Position numbers and translations under genes: made by a program. A stretch of 64,000 nucleotides of DNA, taken from NCBI RefSeq assembly GCF_963678635.1, contig NC_087063.1, positions 37,832,759-37,896,758 of the forward strand, in the 5' to 3' direction. This stretch comes from Symsagittifera roscoffensis (Eukaryota; Xenacoelomorpha; Acoela; Convolutidae). This document shows positions 23,066-33,872 of this stretch, one piece after another (position 1 is the first letter of the stretch; each line of letters opens with the position of its first letter). The notes below the pieces were generated by a model. It did not search any database. It had not been told where the DNA came from and saw only the letters and a list, made by a program, of their open reading frames with translations.

Positions 23066-24363
23066 TTATCTGAGGTTATTATAGAAGGGTCTTAAGTATA
23101 ATTGCATTTTGTAAACATATTTACTTGAGAAATTTAACATTCCAAGAAATTCTTGGATTTTCTTTTTATTTGTAGGTGGCTGAAGTTTTTGAATAGCATC
23201 AATGCGTGATTTTAATGGAGTGATAGTTTCTCGTTCTATATTATGTCCTAAAAATTTAACGCGTGTTAGAAAGAAGTGTGATTCATCGGGAGCTGCCTTC
23301 AGATTTTCGTTCTGAAGTATTTTATGATACTGTTCTAAAACTGTAAACATTTCTTCTTTAGTTTGCGATTGCATAAAAACATCATCTAAGTATGTGATTG
23401 CATTTTTCTTGAGTATTAGTGGTCTAAAAATTTTACTCATAAGGCTGAAAAAGCTGCTGGTCCTATGGATATTCCATAGAATAAGCGATTGAATTCATAT
23501 TGTTGATTTCCAATAACAAATTGTGTTAAAAGTCGTGATTGTTCATCTAGTGGCATTTGATTATAAGCACTATTCATATCTGCGGTTGTGAAATATTGAC
23601 CATTTATCTTTGTTAGATAACTTGTATGGGTTCAATAGGCCAATTGCATTTTGATTCGTCAATTAGTGAATTGAGGTATCTATAGCGTCTAAAACTAATT
23701 TTAGTGATTCACCTTTTGCTAGAATGATAACAGGGTTGATAAAAAGGTTACCTTATGGTTGTTCTTCCTTATTTACTGGTGAGATAATTTCGTATTGTTC
23801 TAAAATGTCAAGTAATCTGTTTACCTTATCATGTAAGTGAATTGGTACTTTACTGGCTCTTTGTTTTTTGAAAACTGCGTCGAGTTTTAACGGGAGGTGT
23901 AGTGATGAACTAATTTTTCCAACGTCAAATTTTATGTTGCGTTGACTGTTGAATATTTTAACAGTTGTTTTGCTAATTTATCAAATTCAATTTGTGTAAT
24001 TTGTGAATAATCAAAATTAAACATTGTTAAAAATTTTTGTTGTTCTTTTGTGTAATTTGTTATATTGAATGTTGGTTTAAAATATGGTGTTTTGTGAAGT
24101 AATCTGTGTTTTTTTTTTTCATTACTTATTATATTATTTATGGATAATTCTTCTTCAAGAATTGTGGATTGGCAAATATCTAATAATTGGAGTATATTAT
24201 TAACGCGGTAGGCTACTTCATTTATAGGTGAAATTGTAGCATTTGTTTCACAATATCCTAAAAGTCCTAAGGGCAATGTTACTTGATATGGTGTATTATT
24301 ATACACGTGTAATGAAATGATATCGGAATTCGTGTTTTTCGAGTATTTTATTGATGAAATCAT
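23066..24363 (-). pseudogene. pol: Gypsy reverse transcriptase (broken)
   Basis: The upstream 143 codons (23932-24363) link protease to RT. The fingers and palm follow in a second frame: RASKVPIHLHDKVNRLLDIL near 23.8 kb, the first catalytic block FTTADMNSAY near 23.58 kb, and FNRLFYGISIGPAAFSA near 23.47 kb. The catalytic YLDD (ITYLDDVFMQS) lies near 23.39 kb, then KCxFF-type and LGH motifs (KFLGHNIERETITP). Thumb residues (KKIQEFLGMLNFSSKY) come before RNase H. Breaks: a TAA near 23.75 kb, a TAA/frame change near 23.67 kb, and one missing base near 23.44 kb. The YLDD form and the order PR-RT-RH-IN are typical of Ty3/gypsy. Confidence 0.88.
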
Positions 24364-24769
24364 AATTTTGAAAAAATTTGTGGATAGGTTTAAATTCGAA
24401 GTCTGACATAAAAAATTGTTGTTTTTTTTTTACTTTTGTTATACTGTTGAACCTTTTTTATTGAAAAATTATACATAAATCCTGATAGTGGTTTCAGGTG
24501 TTTCCGTTATTGATTGTAATTGGGGGAAACTTTTGAGAAGAATGGTGGTTGTTTTATTAATCTTTGGAAGAATGTTAGGGCTGTATTTTTTGTTTTTGTG
24601 TTCTTATCTTTGATTTGTATTTTACTATTTAGGATGTTGATTGTTGGTATTTATTTAGATATAAATGGTATGCCAATGATATTGTGTTTAATATCAGTAA
24701 TATGAAATTTTTGTTTAAACGGTTTGTTTAAAATTTTGTTTTGTTCCGTTGTTCTTGTGGGGAGAAGAA

Positions 24770-24960
24770 ATAATTGGATTTTTCCATAATTTACTTATGT
24801 TGATCCTTGTGCTGTTGCTAATTTACTAGAGGTTTCACGGGGTGTTAATTTTGGATGTAATTTTTTGATTTCATTCCATGTGGGAATATTAATTATATTT
24901 GATTCTGCTCCTGAATCAATTAAAAAATCAATTTCAAGATTTGGTGGTTAAAATTCTTTG
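24770..24960 (-). pseudogene. pol: Gypsy aspartic protease
   Basis: A short frame contains LEIDFLIDSGAESNIINIP; the catalytic DSGA triplet is at 24917-24906. It is followed by a flap-like segment and KLATAQGSTxVNYG, where one codon is a stop (TAA, about 24795). The active-site motif with hydrophobic residues before and after it is the retropepsin pattern. It would cleave Gag and Pol. It sits between the nucleocapsid region and RT, as expected. Nearby frames to 24364 and to 25300 carry no further domain that I can name. Confidence 0.75.
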
Positions 24961-25299
24961 TTTCTTGGGCTTTTTAAGAGAAATGGAATTGTCCAAATTT
25001 TTTCTCTTGGTGGTTCTTTTTGTATATTTTGATAAATATGTTTTGTGTTTCAGCATTGTGTTTCGTCTTTTTTATCGGGTTTAATTACCGTGTTAATTCC
25101 GTTTACTTCTTGTGTACTTTGTGTAGTATCAATGGGTCCAATATAGTAATTGTGAAGGAGTTCCAATTGATTTTCATATATATGTGAAGTAAAAGGTTGT
25201 TCATATATGATAGGTTCATAGTCGTTTTTGACTATTATCATATTTACAGAGATGGTATTATCTGTATCACTTTTGTATCTGACGATTCACAATTTATAT

Positions 25300-26272
25300 G
25301 ATTTAGTTGTAGTTCGTTACTTCCTGTGTCATTGATACCTGCGGGGTCTGAAGTTGTTTCTGCATTTGTCTGCACTTCATTAATATGTCTTTCATGTTTT
25401 GGTGTGCTACTTCTTTTTCGTTGTTTAGAATCAGGATAACGGTTATTATTCCTATGTGGTGACTGAGAATAATTTTTATATCGAATATTGTAACTTGAGT
25501 TGCGATTTTGTGAATAATTTCGTGATCTAATTTGATAATTATTGTTCGATCTGTGATAGTTTGATCTATTATATGAAATATTCCTGGGTCGATTGTTCGG
25601 GTAATTCTAATTTCGATTGTTTGAATAACTTCTATTTCTATTATGTGAATAGTTTCTATTTCTGTTGTATGATGAGTTTCGTGATTGATTATTGGAATAG
25701 TGTCTATTCCTCGGGTTTGATTGGGAACTGGATCCAGAAACAAATTCTGTTGTATTGGAATTCGATCGTGAATAGTTATTTTGGTTATTTTGGCTATTCG
25801 ATCGATTATATCTATTTTGTGACAAATTTCGTGTATTTCCTCGTTCGGGTGATCTACCTCTATAACTTGAGTTATATGGTGATTATTTCCTTGTGTAATT
25901 TGAGTTGCTTGGAATTGGTTTTCCTGAACTGTTGTTACTATATATATTTTTGTTTGGTAGATTTTGGTCTTTTTTCATGTATTGATAGAATGATTTATTT
26001 GGTTCTTTGTACTTTTGAGGTTTATTCTGATTGTCTTGTTGTTTTTGTCTACATTCGGAAATACTGTGTCCGTATCGTCGGTAATAATTACACCATTTTT
26101 TGAAGAATGGTTTGCCTTTAAAGTTTGGATGTTTTTCGTAGATATTTAGTATTTCAGTGATTTTTTCAATCAGGTCCGTGTCTGATTCTCGTATGTTATT
26201 TATATGTGTAGTGTTTGTTTTAATTCGATTAACATATTGTAGTTTTAGATTTTCTGTTTCTTCGAGTTTCAT
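25300..26272 (-). pseudogene. gag: Gag nucleocapsid region with damaged zinc knuckle
   Basis: The C-terminal part of Gag. At about 26.07 kb the sequence reads CNYYRRYGHSISEC. This matches the CX2CX4HX4C zinc knuckle except that the second Cys is Tyr (TAC), which should abolish zinc binding. Upstream residues KPFFKKW are typical of knuckle flanks. Downstream, 25607-25825 encodes an Asn/Arg/Ser/Tyr-rich repeat (NRNRNYSHNRNRSYSNN) with a basic, RNA-binding look, read in one frame there and in a shifted, Ile/Thr-rich frame at 25303-25743, which shows a frame break. It would package genomic RNA. Confidence 0.7.
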
Positions 26273-26428
26273 TGTGATTTCTGCTTATTCTAGTTTATCT
26301 ACTAATTTTCGAAAATCTAAATCTGGTTCTCGAATTAAGGAAGGATGAGATGCTCCCTTTTTTATAGCTATTTTCCTTAGTTGAGGTGTTAAGGTCATCA
26401 TTAAAATTTCTGTCATTTTCGTGTTTTT

Positions 26429-27314
26429 TTAATCATGTGTATTAAGTGAATATGCTTTTCGAACTAGTGTTTCGATTCTTACTGTTAATTGCTTAATTGT
26501 TTCATTTGGTAATCTGCGGATTTCACTGCATGATACTCTTTGATGATGTTTGTTTCTTTCAGAATCGAACATTTTTGAAAATTCTTGTGTGAATCTTTTC
26601 CAGTCTGATTTTATTTCTATGGGTAATACTGAAAACCAATTTTGAGCTGCGCCATCTAGGGTTGTTTGTATTAATGCTGTGCGTCTATGTATCCAATTTT
26701 GATGTGGTGGCGTATTAAATGGTTCTGGTCCTATTTTTAAAATTAAATTTGCTGTTACTGCATTTAGATAATCTTCTACAGAATATTCAGGGTCTGTTCC
26801 TGTGAATACCGTTAATGGTTTATTCGATGTTATTGATGATTCACCCATGAGGTATGGATTCATAGTCATCTGTAGTGATTCTGCGGCATTTGGCATTTGT
26901 GAAAAATTTGAAAGTTGATTTTTTGTGATTAGATGTTGCTGAAGGTAATATGGAAGCGGTATTTCATTTAGCATTTGTGTTGGTTGATAAGAATGCATTA
27001 ACTTTGGGTTTTGTGGTTGTATTGGTTGAAAAGATTGTGTGTTAAATGGGTTTTGTGTATGCATTTGTTGTGGATTTTGTACATCTGTTGGGTTTTGTGG
27101 TATTTGAGATTGTTGCGGTCTCTGTGTGCGAAAATATCTGGTTGATGATAATCATCTTCATCAGATGATAAATAGTTTGTATTATATGGTGTATGTTGTT
27201 TATTTTTATTTTGTTGAAAGAATGGGTAATTTTCACTATAATCCTGTGTAGGTTGTATCTGGAAACTTTACTGAATTGGTCGAAGTTTTTGGGAGATTCC
27301 AATAGTGTGAACAT
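26429..27314 (-). pseudogene. gag: Gag capsid domain
   Basis: 211 open codons (26429-27064) include the Ty3/gypsy capsid signature. FTGTDPEYSVEDYLNAVTA leads the domain. HRRTALIQTTLDGAAQNWF is the conserved 'R...A...L.G.A..W' helix. Then come WKRFTQEFSKMF and SCSEIRRLPNETIKQL. N-terminal residues are Asn/Gln/Pro-rich. The product forms the core of virus-like particles in the cytoplasm. A TAA follows the domain near 26429, and the preceding frame 27042-27314 overlaps it in another frame, so at least two lesions interrupt Gag. Confidence 0.8.
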
Positions 27315-28583
27315 ACATGGTTTAAATTTTGTGTTGTTTTTCGGGGAGGTTGGTTTGTTCTTGGTTTGTGAGCATAACTATAATTTTGTTCTGCAAAAGT
27401 GTTTCTTGAGAACGGTTTTCGTGTTTTTGACGGTATTGTCATTGGTCTATACGTTTGAGAGTCCATATGGGAATATTTTGGAGCAACCGAAGTTTTTACG
27501 GTTGATTGTAAGGTTACCTGTGTTAGTGATGTATTTGTATTTCTTGGTGTTGTCAGATTGGGATGTATTGGTGAAATATTCTGTTGTGTAGTTGTTGCTG
27601 CTGTTTGGATGATTTCTTCATTTATGAAGTGTGATGGTGTTTGAATATCTTGTTGTGAAAGATTTTTGGTTCCATTGAGGTTTTCATTATGTATGACCGT
27701 CGAATTTAAACTGTTATTTCGAGTATCAGGTAAAAATGTATTATAATTCAATGGTGTTACATCAATGGTTAATGGTACTACTTTTACATAATCTCTGTGA
27801 AAAGATATTGTACTTATTGCTTGACTCGAGATAGCTTGTGGGATATTTAGAAATGCGTGATGAGACCAGTCAGGGTCCCAAACGTAAACTGATTGTTCTG
27901 AAAGAACAGTGTCGTCATTGGTATTTTGAGGTCTGAAAATTTTTCTTGCTTGTGAAATTAAATCTAAATTGTGGCTGAAATAATCAATTATAAACCATGC
28001 TAAAATCATTTGTAAATCATGTTTAGTGTATTGTGAAACATCTTCTTTAGTAAAATTTTCGTGAAATATATGTAGAAATGTTGAAAATACTGTGATTTCA
28101 TTTCGTACTTTTGTATGTTTGGATGTTTCAGTTGGTGATATACTTTGAACTTCTGTTTTTTCTAATATAGATATATCTATATATTACTGCAAAAACTTCG
28201 TTTGTGAATATGGAGTTTGCTCTTTGTGAATTATGATATTGTATGCTTTTGATATATTCTATGAATACTTTTGAAAATTCTAATTCAATATCGTCTGTTT
28301 GAATTACATATTGACGACGGGCTGTATTTGGTGTGCTGAATTCTATGGTGTAGATTTCATATTGTTGTGTTAGATTACATATATCTTTCAAATAATGTTC
28401 AATAATTTGTCTTTTGATTTTTACATCTGGGAATTCTGCTTTGCATGGGCTGATTCCTGGTTCAAACAAATTTACGAGTAAGTACTTGCAAAAATCGTGT
28501 TGTCTTCTATCATCGAGTGAATCTATAAGAAAGGGAAAAACTGCCTCGTCATCTGGACTTTCGTCACTTTGAGTGTGGCTCAT
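27236..28583 (-). pseudogene. N-terminal (matrix-like) part of Gag or pre-Gag protein
   Basis: It starts at an ATG (28583-28581) followed by an acidic segment (SHTQSDESPDDEAVF) and a helical region with KAEFPDVKIKRQIIEHYL. It continues after a frame change near 28.17 kb, where the DNA is an AT repeat (atatagatatatctatat), into 257 open codons (27236-28009) with the motif-rich start MILAWFIIDYFSH and an Asn/Thr/Ser-rich second half. Position upstream of the capsid domain suggests the Gag N-terminus; no named domain is seen. It could instead be a separate ORF ahead of Gag. The antisense 132-codon frame at 27193-27591 is a shadow. Confidence 0.5.
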
Positions 28584-30271
28584 TTTTTCGTTTGATGACT
28601 GTTAATAGCTAACTATCGATGTGTCTAATTGGTTGATTCCAATTATACAAGTGTACTGGTTTGTGTTTATACTGCTTTTTTATTCTTCTTTTTCCTCTTT
28701 TTGATGAATTTGAAGTTGTTTCTGGGTCGGAAAAATATAATTGATCATTGATGGGACAATTTTTATCTATTGATTCTTTTAATTTGTAAAGTTCGTCTAA
28801 ACTATTGTCTTCTGATTCAGAAAATGCGTTTCTATTCTTTGAATATCTTTTTCGTGTGATTTGTCTTTGTTTGTTTATAATTTTCGTTTTTTATGTTTGT
28901 CGTTTTGTTCTAATGTATCCAACTGTTTGTGTATGAGGTGTTATTACAGAGTCGTATTTTTTGTTATCTATTTCACAATTGTGTAAAACGATTGTTTGTT
29001 TTTTTCCTAAATTTTTGAATGACATAAGGTTTAGGATGAGGGATGCAAGAAGTTGTTAGTTATTTCTATTTCCTTAGACTGTTAGTCTATACGATTTTTT
29101 GGTTAGCTTAACCTGGGTCTTTTTGTTCAGGGTTGAAGAGAAAAGTATATCGATTCCGGAGAATGATGTTCTACTTTCTCGTGGCTAGTCTAAGTTATGG
29201 TGTTAACTTACCTAATCTTACTTAGGGGTAGTGATTGTGTTCAAGGGTTGGAGAATAGTAAATCGATCCTCAAGGTTCAGGTATAATTAGAACGCAAGCA
29301 GTTCGTTAGATACTACTTTAAACTTACTAGGTCTAAGATCTATCCTGGGTCTGGTAAGAGGAGGGTTCGAGTGAAGGATGAATAACCGAAGTTCTTCACT
29401 GTTTAACTTAATTTGAATTGTTAGTTTAATTTAAAAATTTCTATTAGTCCTGGGTCTTTTGAAAAGGTTGGATAGTGACTCGACGTTTGAGGTCGTTAGA
29501 CACTTGCTATGTGGGTGCGGAGAACAAAGTTGTTCTTTTTGATCCAAAGATAGGCCTTGAAGATCAGGTTTTTAATTTAGTGGGATAGAAAATTTATAAA
29601 GATCCAAGGATAAGCCTTGATGATCTGGTTTTTAAAATTAAGTGAACTTTTAAGTTTAAAATGGTTTAAATTTATTTAATAAAAAGGTTCAGTTTTTCAA
29701 TGATTTTAGTGAGCTTATGATTGCTGCTATGTTTAGGTGATGGAGCTGGAACAACGAGATGATCCATCACCCAAACTATTTATTGTCATGCTACTAATTT
29801 TTATTTTTATTTTCAATAATTATTTTTCAAATATGTTTTATATAATACTGCAGAAGTTAGGAAAACGATCTGAGATATTTTTATCAATCGTTTTTGTACA
29901 TTAATTATTTTTTTTAGCGCCTGAAATGATCAGGAAAATTTACTTCATAATTTTTTGTTTGAATGAAAATCTAAATTCATTGCTAATAAGTTTCTAAATA
30001 TAAAAGTTTGTGTTGGCTTTTGCCGTACAACCATAAAACTAAATAGTAAGTTTCTACGTAGTCGTATATCGTCTCTTGTCCGAGGTCTTCTTCCAATACC
30101 GGCTAGTTCTAGTATTGTTCGGAATATCGGCTCTGATCTATTGAGTCGTAGAGACATTTCAATTAAAGTATTATCGTGTAACATTTTGAAATTGTTTTGT
30201 CTAAATTCTAATCTATGTTTGGTTAGTTCTAGGCTATTAAGGTCTTATTCGAGACTTTTGGTCGCACCAGA
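28584..30271 (-). other. 5' leader of retroelement
   Basis: About 1.69 kb between the primer site and the first ATG, with no long frame. It contains a short direct repeat (GATCCAAAGATAGGCCTTGA and GATCCAAGGATAAGCCTTGA, about 51 bp apart near 29558-29610). The word CCTGGGTCT also recurs, near 29110, 29345 and 29451. Such a long leader is compatible with packaging or splice signals, but none can be assigned. The 79- and 101-codon frames near 29945-30446 are duplicated passively and lack any motif. Confidence 0.5.
30252..30269 (-). promoter_or_regulatory. tRNA primer binding site
   Basis: On the sense (minus) strand, two bases after the right LTR, the sequence reads TGGTGCGACCAAAAGTCT. TGG at this spot pairs with a tRNA 3' CCA. 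Read on the plus strand the complement ends ...GGTCGCACCA and is preceded by TTCGAGAC, like the T-loop and 3' stem of a tRNA, so complementarity may extend past 18 bases. I do not name the tRNA. Confidence 0.7.
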
Positions 30272-30674
30272 TGAGTTAGGACCAATGTGGTTAACTCATA
30301 GAGTAATTTCGGATAGGGTACACCGTCTGCTCGTCACGCTATCTTATTTTCGGCCGGATAGATTCGTGCAACTTCTTAGTCTAATACCGATCCTAATCTT
30401 ACTCTTATATCTACTAGTCTCAGGGTGTTTAACTAGTCTCTGCTAGGCTCAATAGATCTAGAGTATACTGGCTTATTGCAACTGCTGAAGTTCTCTTGGA
30501 GAGGCAACTAATTTCTAAGTTAAATTCAAATCTCTCGGGTGCTGAAACTACAAGTAATTTCAGCACTTACAAATAAGTGGGTTGTTAGTTAGATGAATTA
30601 TGATTGGTTGATATTAAATATTTTACAGTTGTAAAATATCCAATTTATCCAATTATAAAATGTAGTTTAGATCA
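30272..30674 (-). repeat. Right (5') LTR of giant gypsy element
   Basis: 403 bp, 8 substitutions from the left LTR at 12386-12788. It lies directly next to the primer binding site, which fixes the orientation of the element as minus. Right-hand flank GGTTCCGTAATTCATTTCC passes into satellite-type sequence. Confidence 0.8.
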
Positions 30675-30857
30675 GGTTCCGTAATTCATTTCCAGTTTTT
30701 CTTTGCAAGCTTCTTAACCTATGATGTTTTTAAAGTTATTTCACAGACCGAAACAATTTGAATAAAGATTGCCAAGAATAAAATTTTATTTGAAAGCTAT
30801 TGAAATTTTGAGAAGTTTTCGAAAGGCAAAATTAGTTTCCAAAAAATTAAATTTTTC

Positions 30858-31875
30858 TGGGAAAAAAAACGTTTCATAGCATCTCAGCCAATCAGAAGCT
30901 TTACTGGTTTTTCGGTAGATTTTGAAACCTTTCAGAGATCAAGAAAAGTATAATTGTTTAAAATAAAAGAAGATAGATATCAAAAAGAAAATAATTAAGA
31001 TAAAGCAAAAAAAAGAACAGAAATAAAAAAATTTCCAAAAAAACGTCCCTGGTATCGAAAAAAAATAAGTTTATTTTTTTTTTTGATTTTCAGTCTACAT
31101 TCGAGCAAATAACGTGAGAGAGCAGGCTTGCAATAGCATATTTTTGGTTGATTTAGGCTATGATAATCTAGTCTTACTATAGTGATTATCTAGTTCGGTT
31201 GTTTTTGTAGTTTCTTTTTTAACGCCGTCTGAGAACAAAAACTTCAAAAGTCAAAAAAGTTCTGCAAAAAAAATAATGAAAAAAAAAGTTTTGATTTTTC
31301 TTGGACGTTTAATTTTTTTGGTTTTTTTCCACTAGTTTTTCTTCATTGTTGCATATTTTACTATGACTGTCGAATTCTTCTAAGTTCGAGTTTTTCGTTC
31401 AGATCCTTTTATCACTCCACGTTGTTATAATACATAATTATCATTTCGGAGAGAACATGTGCACCTGCAACCAAGTTTAGGCTTGAAAAATTGATAAAAC
31501 GAAAAAAAAATTTGAGTTTTGACAATTATATTTGATTATAAATATCACAGTTAAGTGTTCAAAACATTAACATTCGTGATGTTTTCCAAAAGATTATAAA
31601 TTTTTAAATCCACTGTATTTGATTACAGCTCATACAGAAAAAAATGGAAATCAATTTTAATCGATTTTAATTGTATATAATCTTCTATTTCGTTAAATAT
31701 TTGTCAAACCAAAGGTATGTTTTAGTTATATCCTGCAGATTATTATTTTGTCTATCAGTAAAAGCATCTCTAAAAGTGAGATTTCTTGTCACAGCTAAGT
31801 AACAAAGATTTAGTAGTGATCCCAACATAAAAGATGAAAGGTTCCAGCGGTGAGTGAAAAAATATATCTTCCAAT
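30858..31875. repeat. Duplicated block D, copy 1
   Basis: About 1,018 bp of AT-rich non-coding sequence, nearly identical to 33873-34890. It begins TGGGAAAAAAAACGTTTC and ends ATATCTTCCAAT. No gene is seen in it. Confidence 0.9.
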
Positions 31876-32812
31876 GAAATGATCAGGAAAATTTACTTCA
31901 TAATTTTTTGTTTGAATGAAAATCTAAATTCATTGCTAATAAGATTCTAAATATAAAAGTTTGTGTTGGCTTTTGCCGTACAACCATAAAACTAAATAGT
32001 AAGTTTCTACGTAGTCGTATATCGTCTCTTGTCCGAGGTCTTCTTCCAATACCGGCTAGTTCTAGTATTGTTCGGAATATCGGCTCTGATCTATTGAGTC
32101 GTAGAGACATTTCAATTAAAGTATTATCGTGTAACATTTTGAAATTGTTTTGTCTAAATTCTAATCTATGTTTGGTTAGTTCTAGGCTATTAAGGTCTTA
32201 TTCGAGACTTTTGGTCGCACCAGATGAGTTAGGACCGATGTGGTTAACTCATAGAGTAATTTCGGATAGGGTACACCGTCTGCTCGTCACGCTATCTTAT
32301 TTTCGGCCGGATAGATTCGTGCAACTTCTTAGTCTAATACCGATCCTAATCTTACTCTTATATCTACTAGTCTCAGGGTGTTTAACTAGTCTCTGCTAGG
32401 CTCAATAGATCTAGAGTATACTGGCTTATTGCAACTGCTGAAGTTCTCTTGGAGAGGCAACTAATTTCTAAGTTAAATTCAAATCTCTCGGGTGCTGAAA
32501 CTACAAGTAATTTCAGCACTTACAAATAAGTGGGTTGTTAGTTAGATGAATTATGATTGGTTGATATTAAATATTTTACAGTTGTAAAATATCCAATTTA
32601 TCCAATTATAAAATGTAGTTTAGATCAGGTTCCATAATTCATTTCCAGTTTTTCTTTGCAAGCTTCTTAACCTATGATGTTTTTAAAGTTATTTCACAGA
32701 CCGAAACAATTTGAATAAAGATTGCCAAGAATAAAATTTTCTTTGAAAGCTATTGAAATTTTGAGAAGTTTTTGAAAGGCAAAATTAGTTTCCAAAAAAT
32801 TAAATTTTTCTG
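31875..32812. repeat. Duplicated block E, copy 2
   Basis: Second copy of leader, primer site, LTR and satellite flank, offset 1,953 bp from copy 1. It starts exactly where block D copy 1 ends (one shared T). Confidence 0.9.
32225..32627 (-). repeat. Third LTR copy, produced by segmental duplication
   Basis: Matches the right LTR except for one base near its left end (CCGATG as in the left LTR). It has the same leader on one side and the same satellite flank on the other, so it arose by DNA duplication rather than by a new insertion. Confidence 0.85.
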
Positions 32813-33872
32813 AGCAAGCCTTTTAAGCTATGAAATCTTGAAGGATATCAATTTATTTTCAGTTTTTCTAAGCAGGCTTTGAGTGTTTTTTTTTATAAGC
32901 GAGCTCTTCAAGCAATTACAGCTTGAAACATTTTAAGTCGAGTTCTGAAGTTTAATCAAAATCAAATTGTTTGAAGAGTTTCGCACTTTTTCGAAAAAAG
33001 AATTCTAGAATTTTCCAGACTTTAGAAGACTCGATGGTCGCTCAGAATGATTATCAGACAATCTGACCTACGGTTGTTTGATGTTTGAACTCGTTAGCCC
33101 CTATGCTATATTGATGCTAAGCAGTAAATTATGTGAAATTTTTATCCATTATGTAAAATGTTTAACCAATACAAGTAAAACCAGCCGAAAACAACTGTGG
33201 CAAATTTTCATCGGTCTTCAATACTAGTTTTTTGCTTGTTCAGTATATTCCTCTTTTTGTTACTGCACTCATCCTGTCGCTTTTTAGGGTGCTTTTCTCT
33301 CAATCTATTTGATAATCAAAGGGACAGTTTCAATTTTTGTGTTTCTTGCTTAAAACGAATATTGAATTTAACATTCGCATTTATCAAATCAATATTGTTC
33401 AGTCGATGATTCATAAGAGTTTTTAAAAAATGTCGACTTGATTTGGAGTTTTTAGGAAAACCGTATTCAGTTGAGTTTCTGCAGTCTGAAACAGTCTTTG
33501 TCTGAAACGGAAAGGGGCACTAAATTCCTGTTGTTTTGTGCTTTCAAAATTTGATTTTCCAAATTTTTCATGTATAAGTAATTCAAATATGATCTTGTCT
33601 CCGAAAAAAACTGTGGTGTTTGAAAAACAACATCAAATTACGAAGAAAAAAACGGTGCAATGGATAGGCATCCAATTTGGTGTCCGAATGTTTCAGAGAC
33701 AATTCTTTAAACATGTGAAATGTAGTCGGAACAATCAAAGCAAATGATCATTGCTCTTTCACAATTTAGAGTCATTAACCTAATCAGTTCGCATTTTAAT
33801 TCGAACTAATTTTATGAATTTATGTTATATCATAGCTGTAAATCAGTGTTTTGACCTTAACTGCCTTATTTG
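32813..33872. repeat. Satellite monomers and old interspersed repeat between blocks E2 and D2
   Basis: The first ~130 bp are satellite monomers (GAGCAAGCCTTTTAAGCTATG; TTTTTCTAAGCAGGC). From about 33230 to 33720 the sequence is an older repeat whose partner is at 35910-36250 (shared TTTTGTTACTGCACTCA, GTGTTTCTTGCTTA, GGATAGGC.TCCAA). Short plus-strand frames (33197-33409, 33538-33747) show no motif. Confidence 0.6.

Larger units (their letters stand above)
29922..30859. repeat. Duplicated block E, copy 1
   Basis: 938 bp containing leader, primer site, right LTR and satellite flank, repeated at 31875-32812 with only about five differences. It joins block D at a 2-bp overlap (TG). Confidence 0.9.

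Noticed and set aside
25561-26103. 180-codon plus-strand ORF rich in Tyr, Phe and Cys
   Set aside because: Antisense to the Asn/Arg/Ser/Tyr-rich Gag tail. The long open frame follows from the repeated codons on the other strand, and its reverse reading contains the zinc-knuckle region.
29945-30446. 79- and 101-codon frames duplicated at 31898-32399
   Set aside because: They lie in leader and LTR sequence, and were duplicated with the DNA block. No motif, and the two frames are antisense to each other; repetition here is not evidence of coding.
31875-32812. Independent solo-LTR insertion
   Set aside because: The LTR here carries the same leader on one side and the same outer flank on the other as the right LTR, so it is a segmental duplicate, not a new insertion.
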